Source of the DNA: Sceloporus undulatus
Lineage: Eukaryota; Chordata; Lepidosauria; Squamata; Phrynosomatidae
DNA: 64,000 bases
Assembly: GCF_019175285.1 (NCBI RefSeq)
Contig: NC_056522.1
Location: forward strand, 31,064,473-31,128,472
Direction: 5' to 3'
The translations under genes were made by a program, and so were the position numbers. The notes beneath the pieces are model-generated. The model worked only from the letters and a program-made list of their open reading frames with translations. It made no database searches and was not told the origin of the DNA. Within the stretch, counting starts at the first letter, position 1. Every line of letters starts with the position of its first letter. Of this stretch, positions 34,030 to 45,379 are shown one piece after another.

Positions 34030-35445
34030 TTGCATTTGCAACTCTGTATTTACTCCCTGGTTGTTGTGGTTACTTTAATTGTTTTCACCTCAATCTGGAT
34101 GTGATGATTCTATGTAGCAGAGAAGTTTCAACTCATTTGAATTTTAAAATGGATATCAAATGAGAATTCCTTTCCAAATGCTGTATTCTGTGTGCAGGAT
34201 TTTTCTATTGGAATGAAATTCAAACATTCAACATCCATACCTACAATCTTAAATGATCCAGATTTATTACTCAATACTGCTGAATATGTAAATTCAGTTT
34301 AACTGTCCACATAGTACTGGAAGTGCCAGTTCTAAGCAGTATTGGGTTGCTACAATCCACACACCCTCCCTTTATCCAAACAGACTACTCTGGTGTAAAC
34401 AGCTTGTGTCAATTTAATCCCGTCTGGTTCTCACTGCAAGGAAAAACCATAAAATCTAATGCATGAAGTGACTTGCAGTCTTTCACATATGATCTTTATT
34501 TTGGATATTCAAATCTTTTAAGAAAGTGAGGCTGAGGGAAGGTTAATGCATTGCAGATGAGAGCACTCTATCTAAATCTGCTATCTCCTATAGTTTCCTG
34601 TGCTCAGAGCAATTTTTCAAACATTTCAGGCACACAGCTTTGTTCTCAATTTAGCTGTGTGGCTTTGACTTGAAGACATTTTTAATGCCCCAAATGATAA
34701 ATTTCCAGGAATGACAATTGGGAGTTTCCCCCTCCTCTTTCCAAAAACACAATTAGCATAATCTGCTAAAATCTGTTTTGTACAACATTTTCCAAAAGGG
34801 TTTGGATTATTACTTTTTGACAGACTGTTGCTTTTAGAAGGGCCATAGAGGAGTTAAAAAGAGGCTGTGGTTTGGTTTGTTCAAGAGGGGAAACACTGGG
34901 AGATGATACAGAATGCAATACTGCCATCTATTGGGTTCTTGCCTTTTTTCTACAAGGAACCGAATTTCCAGATTTTCTTAAAAGAGATATGAAGATATGA
35001 TAGCTGCCTACTTCAGTCTCTTATCACTTTCATACATATCCCTTGTACCATCTAGTAAAAGCAGTGAGTGATGTGATGTTGTCATGTATGGCATTTTCCC
35101 ACTTCCAGTAAAAGGCAACAATCAATTGCAGCTGAAAACAAGCATGCCTCCTCTCGCATTTGTTTTGCTAGATGTCAGCTCAAAGACATGTCAGGAAGAC
35201 ATGGGCTGGGATAACCATCCATTCCCTTGTAGCATCAGGGATCTTTTCACACTACATAATTGTAGCACTGTCATTCCACTTCAGTTGTCATGGTTCCATC
35301 CTATGGAATCCTAAAATTTGCTGTTTAGGGAGGGGAGAATTTTGTAAGCACCTTGGGATATAAATTGAGAAGAAGGAGAATTTTCTAGACATGTTCAAAT
35401 TAAAAAGCTAAAGATGTCTTAAAGAGAGCAGGAATCAAAGAGTTA
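34030..35445. other. unique DNA with one MITE-like scrap
   Basis: At about 35245-35335 the words ACTACATAATTGTAGCACTG and TATGGAATCCTAAAATTTG resemble the palindromic MITE type at 19706. The rest is unrecognised. Confidence 0.5.
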
Positions 35446-35815
35446 CAGTAGGCCCTCTACATTCACTAGGGTTAGGTACACAAGACCCCTGTGAATGTTG
35501 AGGCAGGGAGGGGCCACACAAATAAAAAAAAAAAAACCCCTGAGAAACATCTCTCCAGGAATCTCTAGGACCTCCAGAGCAATTCTGTGGTCAACATCCT
35601 CCTGATGTTAACCATAGAATTGTGCTGGAGAACCTACAAATGCCTACAGAAGTATTCTCTCTAAAAATCTTTAGGTCCTCCAGCGCAAAATCTGGTGAAA
35701 GTTGGCCATAAAGTCACACTGGAGTACCTAGAGATTTCTAGCGTGAAAGTCTTGATCAAATCTGCAAATAATCAAATCCACAAAAGTCAAAGCTGCAAAC
35801 GTGGATGGCTGACTG
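35446..35815. mobile_element. TA-flanked MITE, palindromic
   Basis: Ends CAGTAGGCCCTCTACATTCA and the diverged inverse GTGGATGGCTGACTG are flanked by TA (35444-35445, 35816-35817). The interior carries repeated AGGTCCTCCAG and CTCTAGG-type units. It is 370 bp with no coding capacity; likely Tc1/mariner or Tigger-derived. Confidence 0.72.
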
Positions 35816-35891
35816 TACATAGTTTGAGTGATGCAAAGTCCCCTCATGACCACTTCACCTTACTTTTGTGTGATGTAAATTGATATTCATA

Positions 35892-36428
35892 GGTGCGGTA
35901 CAAACCGCCATAAAGCAGTGTACATGCTCCAATACTAGGGTTAGGGAGCACGCACCAACTGCATTCTTCCTAGCCCTAGTGTGTGTGGACGGCGCCATTG
36001 TTACGCAGCACCATCCACACGGGGCACGTGATGATGACGACATCATGCACGCGCCGCATCCAAACAGACGATACATGTGTGATGTCTCCGCATCGCTTCA
36101 GGCACAGAAATGAGCTCTAAAACACAGCTCCTTTTCATCATGTGCATCATTCCCACGGCAACCAAATAGCCGCGGGAACAATGCCAAGGAGAAAGGGGCC
36201 GGGCGGCTCCTTTCTCCCATGGCTGCAGCTCCCAGGGTGTCCGGGGACATGAAGCCCCAAGGACACCCCTTTTCCGGACCATGGAGAAGCAGCATTTTGC
36301 CACTTCTTTGTGGCCCAGAAAAATGGCAGATTGGGGCTGCAGGGCTGCCAGTGAGGGTGCCCTGGCCCCACTCCGGAGTGAAAAGGGGCAGGTGCAGGCC
36401 ACTCCTTTGGGGCAGTCTGTACCGTGCC
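35892..36428. mobile_element. Harbinger-like element, copy 6 (long interior)
   Basis: Ends GGTGCGGTACAAACCGCC and GGCAGTCTGTACCGTGCC are inverted. It holds an inverted pair with ACTAGGGTTAGGG (about 35934) and CTAGCCCTAGTG (about 35970), and the hairpin words CCAAGGACACCCC / GGGTGTCCGGGG shared with copy 3. The open frames here on both strands are by-products of GC content. Confidence 0.72.
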
Positions 36429-38740
36429 TTAGACATCTTTCCACTGCTTTTCTCCATATTTTCTCACGTCCACCAAAAGTGAAACTAGCTTAGTTCAGTG
36501 TTAGTTTAGCATCCTTAGAGATGCTTTCCTATCTTTAATGGAATTTTTCCATTAAAGCCATAGTGTGTTTCTTAATCACCATTGCTAACCACTGCACACT
36601 TGCACTCTCCATCAATGGGAATCTCAGCTTAAGAAGACAAGGAGATTCCAACAAATGCAGGCAAGAGTTTCTTGGTTGTGTTGGGGTACAACACAGGTGT
36701 ACAGTCAGACCTGGAAGAAGCACTGGAAGGCCATGTCTACACTGAAAAACAGAAGCATGGACTGGATCAGAAATGTAATGGACTGAGAGTCTATATAAAT
36801 ACTGTTTCAGAAAAGATGGAACTACAGGGAAAGAAGGGGACACAAGGAAGTTAATTTGTTTATTTCTTTTTGACCATGGAAACATTTGGATATATTAAAT
36901 TGATTTTCTTGATTAAAATGTTTATGCAGAGTCCTCCAGCATGATCAGTGATAATGAGAAGGAGAGGCATGGGGGGGGGGGGCAGGGAATGCTCTCATCC
37001 ACAGTACTGTTTGTCACTTTATTTTAAATAAATAAATACATAAACTTAAAGTCAGGAAGTGATGTGAATTCTGGACCCTAGCCCTGGCCATTGGAGAAGA
37101 ATCCAATAGGTTTGCCTTCTCTTGCTGTCCAAAGGGCATTGCTCTGAGACTTTCTTTGGCTGAGTTAAAACACATGATTCTGGGGGGGGGGGGAGAGAGA
37201 AGGCATGGAATTATAACCAACCCACAGATCCAACCTACCATTTAGGCACCAGAAACATAGAATTCATTTCAAATGTGATGACTATTCCCAAGGAGTTGCA
37301 GCCAGTCTCTTTCTGGCATGCCTACATTTTAGGAAATCACAAATACTGGAAATGGAACACACAGTTAGATCATCTATACTAAATTAGCTTAAAGGTTGGT
37401 CTGTGCTGATTCCAGCCCAACTTTGGCACTATGTTTGATCTCTTGTAGAGGTCCTGGCTGCCAAAGGGGGGTGAGTTAGGGGGGGAAGAAACTTGAAGAA
37501 TGTCTGTCTTAGTGTATTCAAACACTGAAAGACAGAAAGCCTTTTTGTGTCAGTTTCTGGGGCAACGAATGCAGTTTAGTCAATGAAACAATCCCATTTG
37601 AACCTATTTCTCCATCACAGGGTATGTGTACTACTTCACAGAGGACAGCCCTCTATTTGAAGGGCTATCTTACAGTCCTCTATGTGCAAGCTTTTAGCGG
37701 TAGGGGAAAATATTAGACAGCAACTCAGCTCAACCTCTGCCTTCATGGTTATGCTGGATATGGCTGATGGAAGTTGCAGTGCAGCAACATTTAACAGTGA
37801 CAAGTTCCCCATCCCTGTTCTGTTTGAAGTTTAAAAGACAAATAACTTAAGGACAGAAAGAGGAGAAAGGAGGAATCTTGAACAGGGATGAGAATACAAA
37901 AATAGTTAACACAACTACCCACGTTTCTCAAGTGCTAAGTATTCAGGACTGACAAGAATCTTTGTGATTTGGGGCTTATTCTCTGCAAAATTCTCAAATG
38001 TTTTGCCCACAAAACAGCATTTTTGACACACAAAAACCTGAAAATGCTGTTTTCTGCACATAAAGATATGTAGATTTTGCACAGTAAGTCCCTAACAGCA
38101 AATAGTCTTTGAAAATCCTACAATTTTTGAAGACCTTCTCAAAGTAAGTAGTAAATTACTAAAATTACTTCTTGCTTCCTTTGAGAATTAATTTGACAAA
38201 TAATTACATCCATAAGAAGGCATCCATCAACAGACAGCATTTGGACAACAGATTAAACAGGCACACAAATCAGCTAGTCACATTCTACCCCACTGTAGAG
38301 GTGTTCTCTGTCTGGTAAATCATTGATTATTCTTGGTGATAGGTAAGTCTCTCTATTTCTTTAAGTGCTCAGGCAAAGCATATGGACCATTCCCATTTAT
38401 GTGTGTTAAGAACCCTACGCTATCTCTCTAAAAACCACATAGACTTTGAAAAATCACAGTTTCATCACACTCAGTAATGTTCCAAGTTTCCTTCCACATT
38501 AGAAAAAACTCTCCAATGCCACAGAAAGCTGCCATAGTTATTGCCAGCTAATTTAGTAAAACTGCGAAAGCAGCATTCTGGTAGACACCATGGTATGGGC
38601 AGGGCACAGGAGGCAATATCCAACAACAGCCCTAGCTTAGTTACCCATTGAAATCAGTGGGAAATCTGTGGGATTTAAGTTAGTCGTGGCTAATTTTACA
38701 CTTATTCATTTCAATGGGTCTAATGTAATGGCTAAATCTC
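36429..38740. other. unique DNA, nothing recognised
   Basis: G runs occur at about 36971-36981 and 37182-37192. No gene or known repeat is recognised. Confidence 0.5.
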
Positions 38741-38744
38741 TCTA

Positions 38745-38747
38745 GAT

Positions 38748-38785
<38 letters not shown>

Positions 38786-38787
38786 AG
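38745..38787. repeat. (GACA)n microsatellite
   Basis: About ten GACA units with one variant. Confidence 0.95.
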
Positions 38788-38929
38788 GTATTTGTGAGTG
38801 TGCATATGTCAGTTTGTCTAAGCAACGTGTGGAACAACATGTAATGTCACACCACCCTGGGGGTGGAGCTGGGGTATGCGGCATGTGGACACCACACCCC
38901 AACTGTGCCCCCAAGCTGGTCTTTAAGGC

Positions 38930-39200
38930 TGGTCTGCACAATCCCTGAGAAGGGCAAGATTCCACCCCGTTCTCTCCTCTCCTCCACATGCATGGGTTAA
39001 CTGAGTGCACACTACTTTGACTCTTTGAAGTCAGTTTGCATCAACTGAAGTAAGCTGAAGACAAAGGAGGACAGTGGATAGAGGAAAGAGAAACAGACAT
39101 TTTAAAGGCTGCTGAGCAAGTAGACAGCAGATATTAAACAGAGCTGTCCTTGCCAAATTGGGACCGTTGTGGGGGATGTGACTGTATTGTGAATGGGCCC
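38930..39200. repeat. unclassified dispersed repeat, copy 3 (right part)
   Basis: GGGTTAACTGAGTGCACACT, TCAACTGAAGTAAGCTGAAG and ACAAAGGAGGACAGTGGATA parallel 6700-6800 and 32510-32600. Confidence 0.58.
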
Positions 39201-40040
39201 TTTGAGAGTGTACTGTGCCCATAGTTAAACCATACTAGATTGTAATATAGTGTGAAAAGCCCCTATAACTGCACTCACTTTATCATGGCCTAACGGTATA
39301 ACACAGAAAATCTATACTAGATGTTGATCAAACCTGACTTGGAGTGTTTAAAAAGTCAGAGGCATGCACACACACACACACACACACATACATGCAAGCA
39401 CACGTTCTTTGAAAAATAACATAACCTCCAAAATCCTCCAAAATCCCATTCCCAATACAGCTAACAAATATGTCCAACAGCAGCAGGTCTCTCCAGCACC
39501 ATTCAGTTTCCATTGTTGTTCAGTTTCACTGGTTAAAACCCAGACTTCAGGCAAAGGGAGTCTTTCTCCAAGCCTATCAACATGTGCCCATTGAATAATG
39601 CTAAAGTCATACTGAAACAAATAAAAATGCCATTCACAATTAACAAAGTTTCCATCTGTCTAGTATTTGCATTTTTACAAGACACATAGCAATCAATCGG
39701 TTTGGTTGGACAATCTTGATTTTTAAGTCTCTCTCTCACACACACACATACACCATGCTCCATTTATTGCTCTGGCTTTCTTTCTGACCACTGGAATGTA
39801 GGCCTATTGTTTCTAAGGAACAAACATTGCAGTACTTGGCAAGAGGCCTTGATTATTTTTAGAAAGCTTGGAATGGCTCTCTCCCTATATTTTGCAGGAT
39901 GAGCAGCCTAATGCCATACGATTATGTGGTCACAGTGCCATCTATTGTCAAACTTTTAGACAGCAGGTGATTTGCAACAACAAATACCATGTGATTCTGA
40001 AAAGTTTCATAACTCAATTGCACTCCCTGCCTTTGTAATA
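39201..40040. other. unique DNA with CA repeats
   Basis: A (CA)n run lies at 39365-39389 and a shorter one at about 39733-39752. Nothing else is recognised. Confidence 0.6.
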
Positions 40041-40054
40041 GGCACTCAACCCAT

Positions 40055-40170
40055 CATAACAGTTGCTGTTGCTCTTGTTGTTGTGTGCCTTCAAGTCGTT
40101 TCCAACTTATGGCAACCCTAAGACCCATATCATAAGTTTTTCTTTCAAAATTTGTTCAGAGGCAAGCACA
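40055..40170 (-). repeat. SINE, reversed and truncated
   Basis: TTGTTGTTGTGTGCCTTCAA and GTCGTTTCCAACTTATGGCA, then CCCTAAGACC and ATTTGTTCAGAGGC, are the reversed tail and body of the local SINE family. Confidence 0.78.
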
Positions 40171-40258
40171 TTAAATATATTTCAGTTAATGCATATCCAG
40201 GAGTAGCCATATTGGCCATATTGCAAAGTACAGTATCATCCAAAGTCAACAAAACAGT

Positions 40259-40623
40259 GGCACGGTACAGACCGTGCAAATGCGCTGTGCTGGTGCCAAT
40301 TTTAGGGTTAGGGAACACGCAGCAACCGCATGGTGCCTAACCCTAACATGGCGCGGCAGTGTGACAATGGTGGTGTCCTGTGTATACGGGCACCGCCATC
40401 ATGATGTAAGAGCCATGCGGTGTCCACATGGCATCTGCATGCGCTTCCATCACAAGTGTGTCATTGGTGCACTTGTGACGTTCAACCTGCAGCACAAAAA
40501 GAACCCAGTTTTTCCGGGTTCTTTTTCCTCCAGGGGGAAGCCACGCAAGTTTGGTGTCTGTGGCTTCCGTCTGGAGGGAATTAGGCAACCAGCAGGCCGC
40601 CCCTTTAGGGCAGTCTGTCCCAC
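40259..40623. mobile_element. Harbinger-like element, copy 7
   Basis: The left end is GGCACGGTACAGACCG and the right end GGGCAGTCTGTCCCACTC. An inverted pair TTAGGGTTAGGG (about 40302) / CCTAACCCTAAC (about 40350) and the hairpin AAGAACCCAG-TTTTTCC-GGGTTCTTTTT lie inside. Confidence 0.7.
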
Positions 40624-40935
40624 TCAGGTGATTTCTTTGTTGGACCAATCAAAATGCACATGATACATGTAAACTTTCAAAGCTCCACTGGCTTCCTCAT
40701 CAGGCAAAGGTGTGAAAGAAAGAAAAATTAATGATGTTAGTCATAGTCCTACATTTGGTCAAAGCATTGTGGTTGTCCTCAGTTCAGATGGTACAGAAAA
40801 GTATTCTTCCTTCTGTCCTTGTGGGTACTGAGAGATTCAGTCTAGGAAATAAACTTTACATTAGCAATACAAAAAGATATTGCCTTTGAGATCCAATTTG
40901 TCTTGTATCCTTCGTGAGGCTACAAAACCCTTGTT
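40624..40935 (-). mobile_element. Penelope-like fragment, reversed
   Basis: On the - strand the order is CCTGATGAGGAAGCCAGTGG, AGCTTTGAAAGTTTACATG, CATTTTGATTGGTCCAACAA. Related sequence runs forward at 43365-43505. The right part (CCTTTGAGATCCAATTTG, ATCCTTCGTGAGGCTAC) resembles the inverted repeat at 44625-44790. Confidence 0.5.
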
Positions 40936-41171
40936 AGGAAGAGAGAACTGAATTTCTCAGGAAACCTCCATGCTTTTGCATCAAGGAAATGTTTAGGTCT
41001 TGTTAAATTAATGCAGTTAGGGGTTGTTAAGATAATGCTGTTAAGTTTACCTGTTAATGCAGTATGTGTGTTCCTGGTCTTTACTTCTTTAATAGGAAAT
41101 TTGGTACCAGAGGCAGAAATATCATGGAAAGAAGAGGGATAAGTTCCTACAGCAGAAGCAAAGAGCAATAA

Positions 41172-41537
41172 GGCTCGGTACATACCTGTAAAATGGTCCG
41201 GGTTGACGGTGGCCTTTTTTCCGCCAGAGGGAAGCTGCAGCCACCAAATTGTGTGGCTTCCTGCTGGTGGAAAAATAACCCACAAAAAGTGGGTTCTTCT
41301 CAAGCCACGGTGGTGGCGTAACAAGTGCACAGTGGCACACTCGTTATGTAAGCGTCGCATGACACCATGTGGAAGCCATGCAGCGCTTACATAACAATGC
41401 CAGCGCCCATGTATACAGGGCGCCGTTATTGTTATGCCCTTGTCACGTGCGAGGGTTGCAGGGTGTGTGGGCGCTCCACCCCCCAGGCAACAATCATACG
41501 TGATGAGGGTGTCAGAAAGGCCCATCTGTTCCGGGCC
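41172..41537. mobile_element. Harbinger-like element, copy 8
   Basis: The left end GGCTCGGTACATACC and right end GCCCATCTGTTCCGGGCC are inverted. Interior words (AAAAAGTGGGTTCTTC, CATGTATACAGGGCGCCG, CGTGCGAGGG) match copies 4 and 5. Confidence 0.7.
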
Positions 41538-41599
41538 TTTGACAATTTTAATCAGGTTTTTGTTGTTGTTGTTCAAAACTAACCATATGTACACATGTG

Positions 41600-42485
41600 A
41601 AATGAATCAACCAGGTGTTATCAAGTCTGGAATTTTATAAAAATACCCCCACAAATCCCTATCCCAAAATGCATCTGTGGAGGTAATCAGGTGGCCCCTA
41701 TTCCCTGGCATCACTTGATCACAGAGGCCTCTAAGCAAGTCCTGCATCTATAGGGTGAAGTATGTCTCCTTATGATCCTAATGGAAAGGCATTGTGGGAG
41801 CTGCCCCTTGGCTGCCATGATCTGAAAGCGGAGAGACCACGTAGGCAGCAAGCCTTCCTAGGAGTTACATACAGGCAGATTCCTTCACACCTTTGAGACA
41901 GATTTATGCCTGGGAGATGTTTCACAGACACAAGCCATTCTGGCAACAATCATTTTCCCATGGCAGAGGATGCCTGTGGATCAAGTGATGTGTAAATTTG
42001 GTTTTGCTTTGATGTAGGACAACAGCCTCCACTGACTATGTGACTAGGAACCTATTTAAGGTCCAGTTTTTCCTTTGTTCGAAGCACCACGTCGGTGGCA
42101 GGCAGGTCAGTCTGCTCCTCCTTGGCATGGTTCCACACTCCCCTTTCCCCGTTTCCCTTCAGTGTTGCTGAATCTACCTGGATTCCGAGGGAAACCATCT
42201 CAGGCGAGTATTTCCATTAGAAGGCCTTGTGTTCTCTTTCCATTTTTCCTCCCTTTCTTCTATTAGCCTTAAGTGATTGCATGAGTGAATGTATGTGTAT
42301 GAGTGTGTCCCCCTGTGCATCAATAAACTAGCATAAAATTCAAAGACTTTGCCTTTGCATCAGTTCCTGGAAGTCCTGGTCCCTTGGTAAACACTGCTGG
42401 GATTCAGTCTGAAAAGGGTACTTGTAAGGAGCCCTATATTGGTGTGGTGAGCTAATTAATATTCCCCAAAATTTGATCAGATATC
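41600..42485 (+). mobile_element. possible solo LTR fossil
   Basis: The segment has the general layout of a long terminal repeat on +: a TATA-like CCTATTTAAGG at about 42050 and an AATAAA at about 42321, with TG... and ...CA-type ends near 41616 and 42491. No internal coding region, primer site or convincing target duplication is seen, so both the class and the limits are uncertain. If real, it is an old single LTR of an endogenous retrovirus or related element. Confidence 0.3.
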
Positions 42486-42489
42486 CTTA

Positions 42490-43364
42490 CACGGGTCAAG
42501 TAAAATATTTTGAACCTTCTAAAGATCACTTGAAAACTTCTTCAAAATGCACAGAAGGATGATTTCTCTCCCCTTTCCCCCCCCCTCAACAGTCTTTGCT
42601 TCTCTTCTTATTTCCATTCTGGTAGTCAAACCTATACATCCATGTATCTTTAATATGTTGGAAATAGCAGGTAAGGCAAGTTTAACTGCTCTCCCTTTGG
42701 AGTTTATCACACAGGAGGAATTACTCTTAATTTCAAATGAAAAGAAAGTGGGGCCAAAACACATTCACGTGAATTCATTAGTTCAGCAAATTTACATGAA
42801 TTTGAATTGCGTTTGGACTGACTTCCCATTGCCTGAAATTGCATGTGGTAATCTATCACACAATAATGTTAAACCCCATGATTGCATTCGGATTGTCATT
42901 GGATTATACTTCCAATTTCCCTCGTCTGATAATGTCCTTTTTCTTTCTCTCCATTCATGCTCTGTAAGGAATTCTGGAGACATCTGCTATTTACTTTGTC
43001 TGTTGTAGGCAAGCACACACAGTTATAGTATGATGGTCTAGAGCAGAACCCTATTATTCCTCCCTCAAAACTTAATTAGATTGTTTACTGCAGATAAATT
43101 GCTGCAAACTATCACCAGAAATCTGTTTCTCCAGCCCTCCTTCATTATCTACTTAGTGTAGATATGCTTAAAAAATCAAGCTAGATTGACAAAAGGGAGC
43201 AGAAGAGTGCTGGGAGGCATGAAAAGACTGTAAAAAGGAGGTTCTTTATAAAGTGCTGTTAAATGTGGTAGATCTCCATGCCTAGTTTTAGAAAGGCCTG
43301 TGATCAACATCATAACTGGTGTTTTTTTTTATCCTCCTGTATGATTTTTAAGACCTTTCTCATG
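42490..43364. other. unique DNA with an unassigned open frame
   Basis: A + frame at 42547-43008 stays open for 153 codons. It is rich in Leu, Ile and Ser, has no motif, and lacks a gene context, so chance is the simplest explanation. Confidence 0.35.
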
Positions 43365-43505
43365 AAGAAGCCAATGGAGTTTCAAAAGCGTGCATCATGT
43401 ATTTTGTGCATTTTGATTGATCGAATAAATTTATCACTGTTTTGTGGATTTTGTATGTTATTGAACTTTGCTACATAGCCAACACGGCTACCCCTGAATA
43501 TGTTT
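43365..43505 (+). mobile_element. Penelope-like fragment
   Basis: CATGAAGAAGCCAATGGAG, TTTCAAAAGCGTGCATCATG and CCAACACGGCTACCCCTGAA follow the order of Penelope-like 3' regions (the last phrase is shared with the other subfamily as ACTAACACGGCTA). The left limit is approximate. Confidence 0.55.
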
Positions 43506-44620
43506 CCTGTTCTAGAAATGTACTAGCAGCAAAGCTTTGCTCTTGGGGAACCACACTAGTTTTGGTAAATTATGCATGTGCGCTGTATTGCTATGCAAAT
43601 GTAGTGATAATTTCCCACACTAAAATGATACAAAGAATAAAATCACCACATTATGTGTATTCACTCTCTTTTTTAAAAAGTACTTGGGCACTTCTTAGCT
43701 AGAACAAAGGAGCATATTTGTCTCCAATTCTTTTTTTCTTCTTCAAATTTCTGACATAAATAAATGTAAAGGGGTATTCTGCAAATGCACTGTTAGTTTT
43801 GTTTCTATTTTCAAAAATGAGTAAATAAATAGATGGCTCCCTCTCCTGGGAAAAGAAATGCATCGCATCCAGATGAAAACATATACTTAGGAGGAGTTAA
43901 AACCAAACAAACCTTATAGCAAAACTTCAAGAGACGGAAGTAACATAGACTTTTTGTTTTGTTTAAGACAATGACTTAATTTTGTCTTTTCCAGATGAAG
44001 CACGTGATAGTGCTATCTGGAGAGGAAATGGAAAACTACCCAAGAATGATATATTTTTCAAAAATATAAATAATAATAATGAAAAGGGTTTTTTTTAAAA
44101 AATCCAAATAGTGCCTGGATCAAAAGAACTGTGTTGATTCTTCTTCTTAGTGATGACATGAACTCTAAATCATAGAGAGGGAACAAGAGGGAAGAGCCCA
44201 TGTGTCTTGTAAAAATGAAACTCAGAGCCAAAATTTTTCAGTAAATTCGACTGATGAGGACATCTTAAGGCTAGTCTTAAGGATGTCTTAAGGCCAGAGG
44301 ACATCTTAAGGCCATGGGGTGGTGGTGCCAGTGGTGGTGGTGTAGACTGCACCAGGTTACTCCCCAGAGGTGGAGGGGGTTCACCAGTGGGGTAGTATAA
44401 CCCTGGGGAAGCAAAGGGCTTCCTTCTGGGTCCTGTGTGCCCATGGGCATTCAGGACTTGTAAGGCTGGGGGTCTAGTGAGAAAGCCGAGAGGGCCCCTC
44501 TTGCTGCCGCTGCACCAGTCTATATGCCACAGTACTGAGGTGGGGGGAGTGCCCTTTTCGCCGTGCCCTCAGAAGTCCCACCCCCAAAAGCCCCACTCAC
44601 CACCCCCCACATTTAACCTC
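43506..44620. other. unique DNA
   Basis: Nothing is recognised. Around 44262-44315 the word CATCTTAAGGC recurs three times. Confidence 0.5.
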
Positions 44621-44624
44621 CATT

Positions 44625-44790
44625 TGCAAAACAGAAAGGTACTTCCTTTGCAATCCAATATGTCTCCATCCTTTGTGAGGCCACAGACCCCTTTCTTAGG
44701 CAAATTTCACTGAATGTCAGATGACACTGAAGACTTCTTGGGATGCAGACACATTGGATTGCAAAGGAAGTATCTTTTTGTTTTTGCAAA
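44625..44790. repeat. inverted repeat with ~48-bp arms
   Basis: TACTTCCTTTGCAATCCAAT at 44640-44659 is exactly complementary to ATTGGATTGCAAAGGAAGTA at 44753-44772, with further pairing outward (GCAAAACAGAAAGG / CTTTTTGTTTTTGC) and inward (TGTCTCCATCC / GGATGCAGACA). Related single-copy sequence is at 40860-40920. Confidence 0.8.
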
Positions 44791-44799
44791 TCATTAAGG

Positions 44800-45080
44800 G
44801 ACTAGGGTTGCCATATCCCGCCTGGGGGCGGGACTTTCCCGGTTTGGGGCAGGGCCACACAGTCCCACCCCAGTTTAGCCCCTCCCCCAGGACCTCCCCC
44901 CCAGCAAGGCCCTGGAGGCAGCTCCACCCCTCCCTCCCCATGGCTGTGTGCCACCCTCCCCACCTCCCTGCCTGGCTTAGCCTAGAGAGCAGGTCTTCAA
45001 GACATCTGCCACTCAGAGCTCTTGCCAGCCCACTTGGTATATATACCCTGCAAGAGGCCTTACTTTCCAGGTTACAGTGA
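44800..45080. other. GC-rich block with pyrimidine bias
   Basis: The block begins AGGGTTGCCATATCCCGCC and is rich in CCCTCCCC words. A similar AGGGTTGCCATAATTG start occurs at about 47994. A repeat origin is likely, but no family is recognised. Confidence 0.4.
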
Positions 45081-45379
45081 GAAAAGAAAAAAAGGCCATA
45101 AATCATTCATGTTTCACTGGGAGCCTAAATGCCTCCTCTTTTCAATGTCTACCACTCAGTATTGTTGTAATTCTTTATCACAGGATCGTTTTTGAGGCCT
45201 TAAACACCTTTCCTTGTAATATGCAAATTTCTCCCGAAGCTGACCAATGGGAAAGAAGCAATCAGCCCTCCATTTGGGTTGGTTTTCAATGGCTTGGTGA
45301 AGGAAGAGATTTTGCCTTGCAAGTTGCTGGTAAATAATAGAAGGCTTTGGGGTAGCAAAAGGCTGCAGAAATAGTTTGA

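Noticed and set aside
36043-36482. Several open frames of 70-133 codons
   Set aside because: They fall inside a GC-rich Harbinger-like element with inverted repeats; the frames are by-products of composition.
42547-43008. 153-codon open frame on +
   Set aside because: No known motif, no promoter or splice context and AT-rich composition; chance is likely.
44435-45106. Proline-rich frames of 92-129 codons on both strands
   Set aside because: CCC/CTC-rich low-complexity DNA; no domain and no conservation signal visible.
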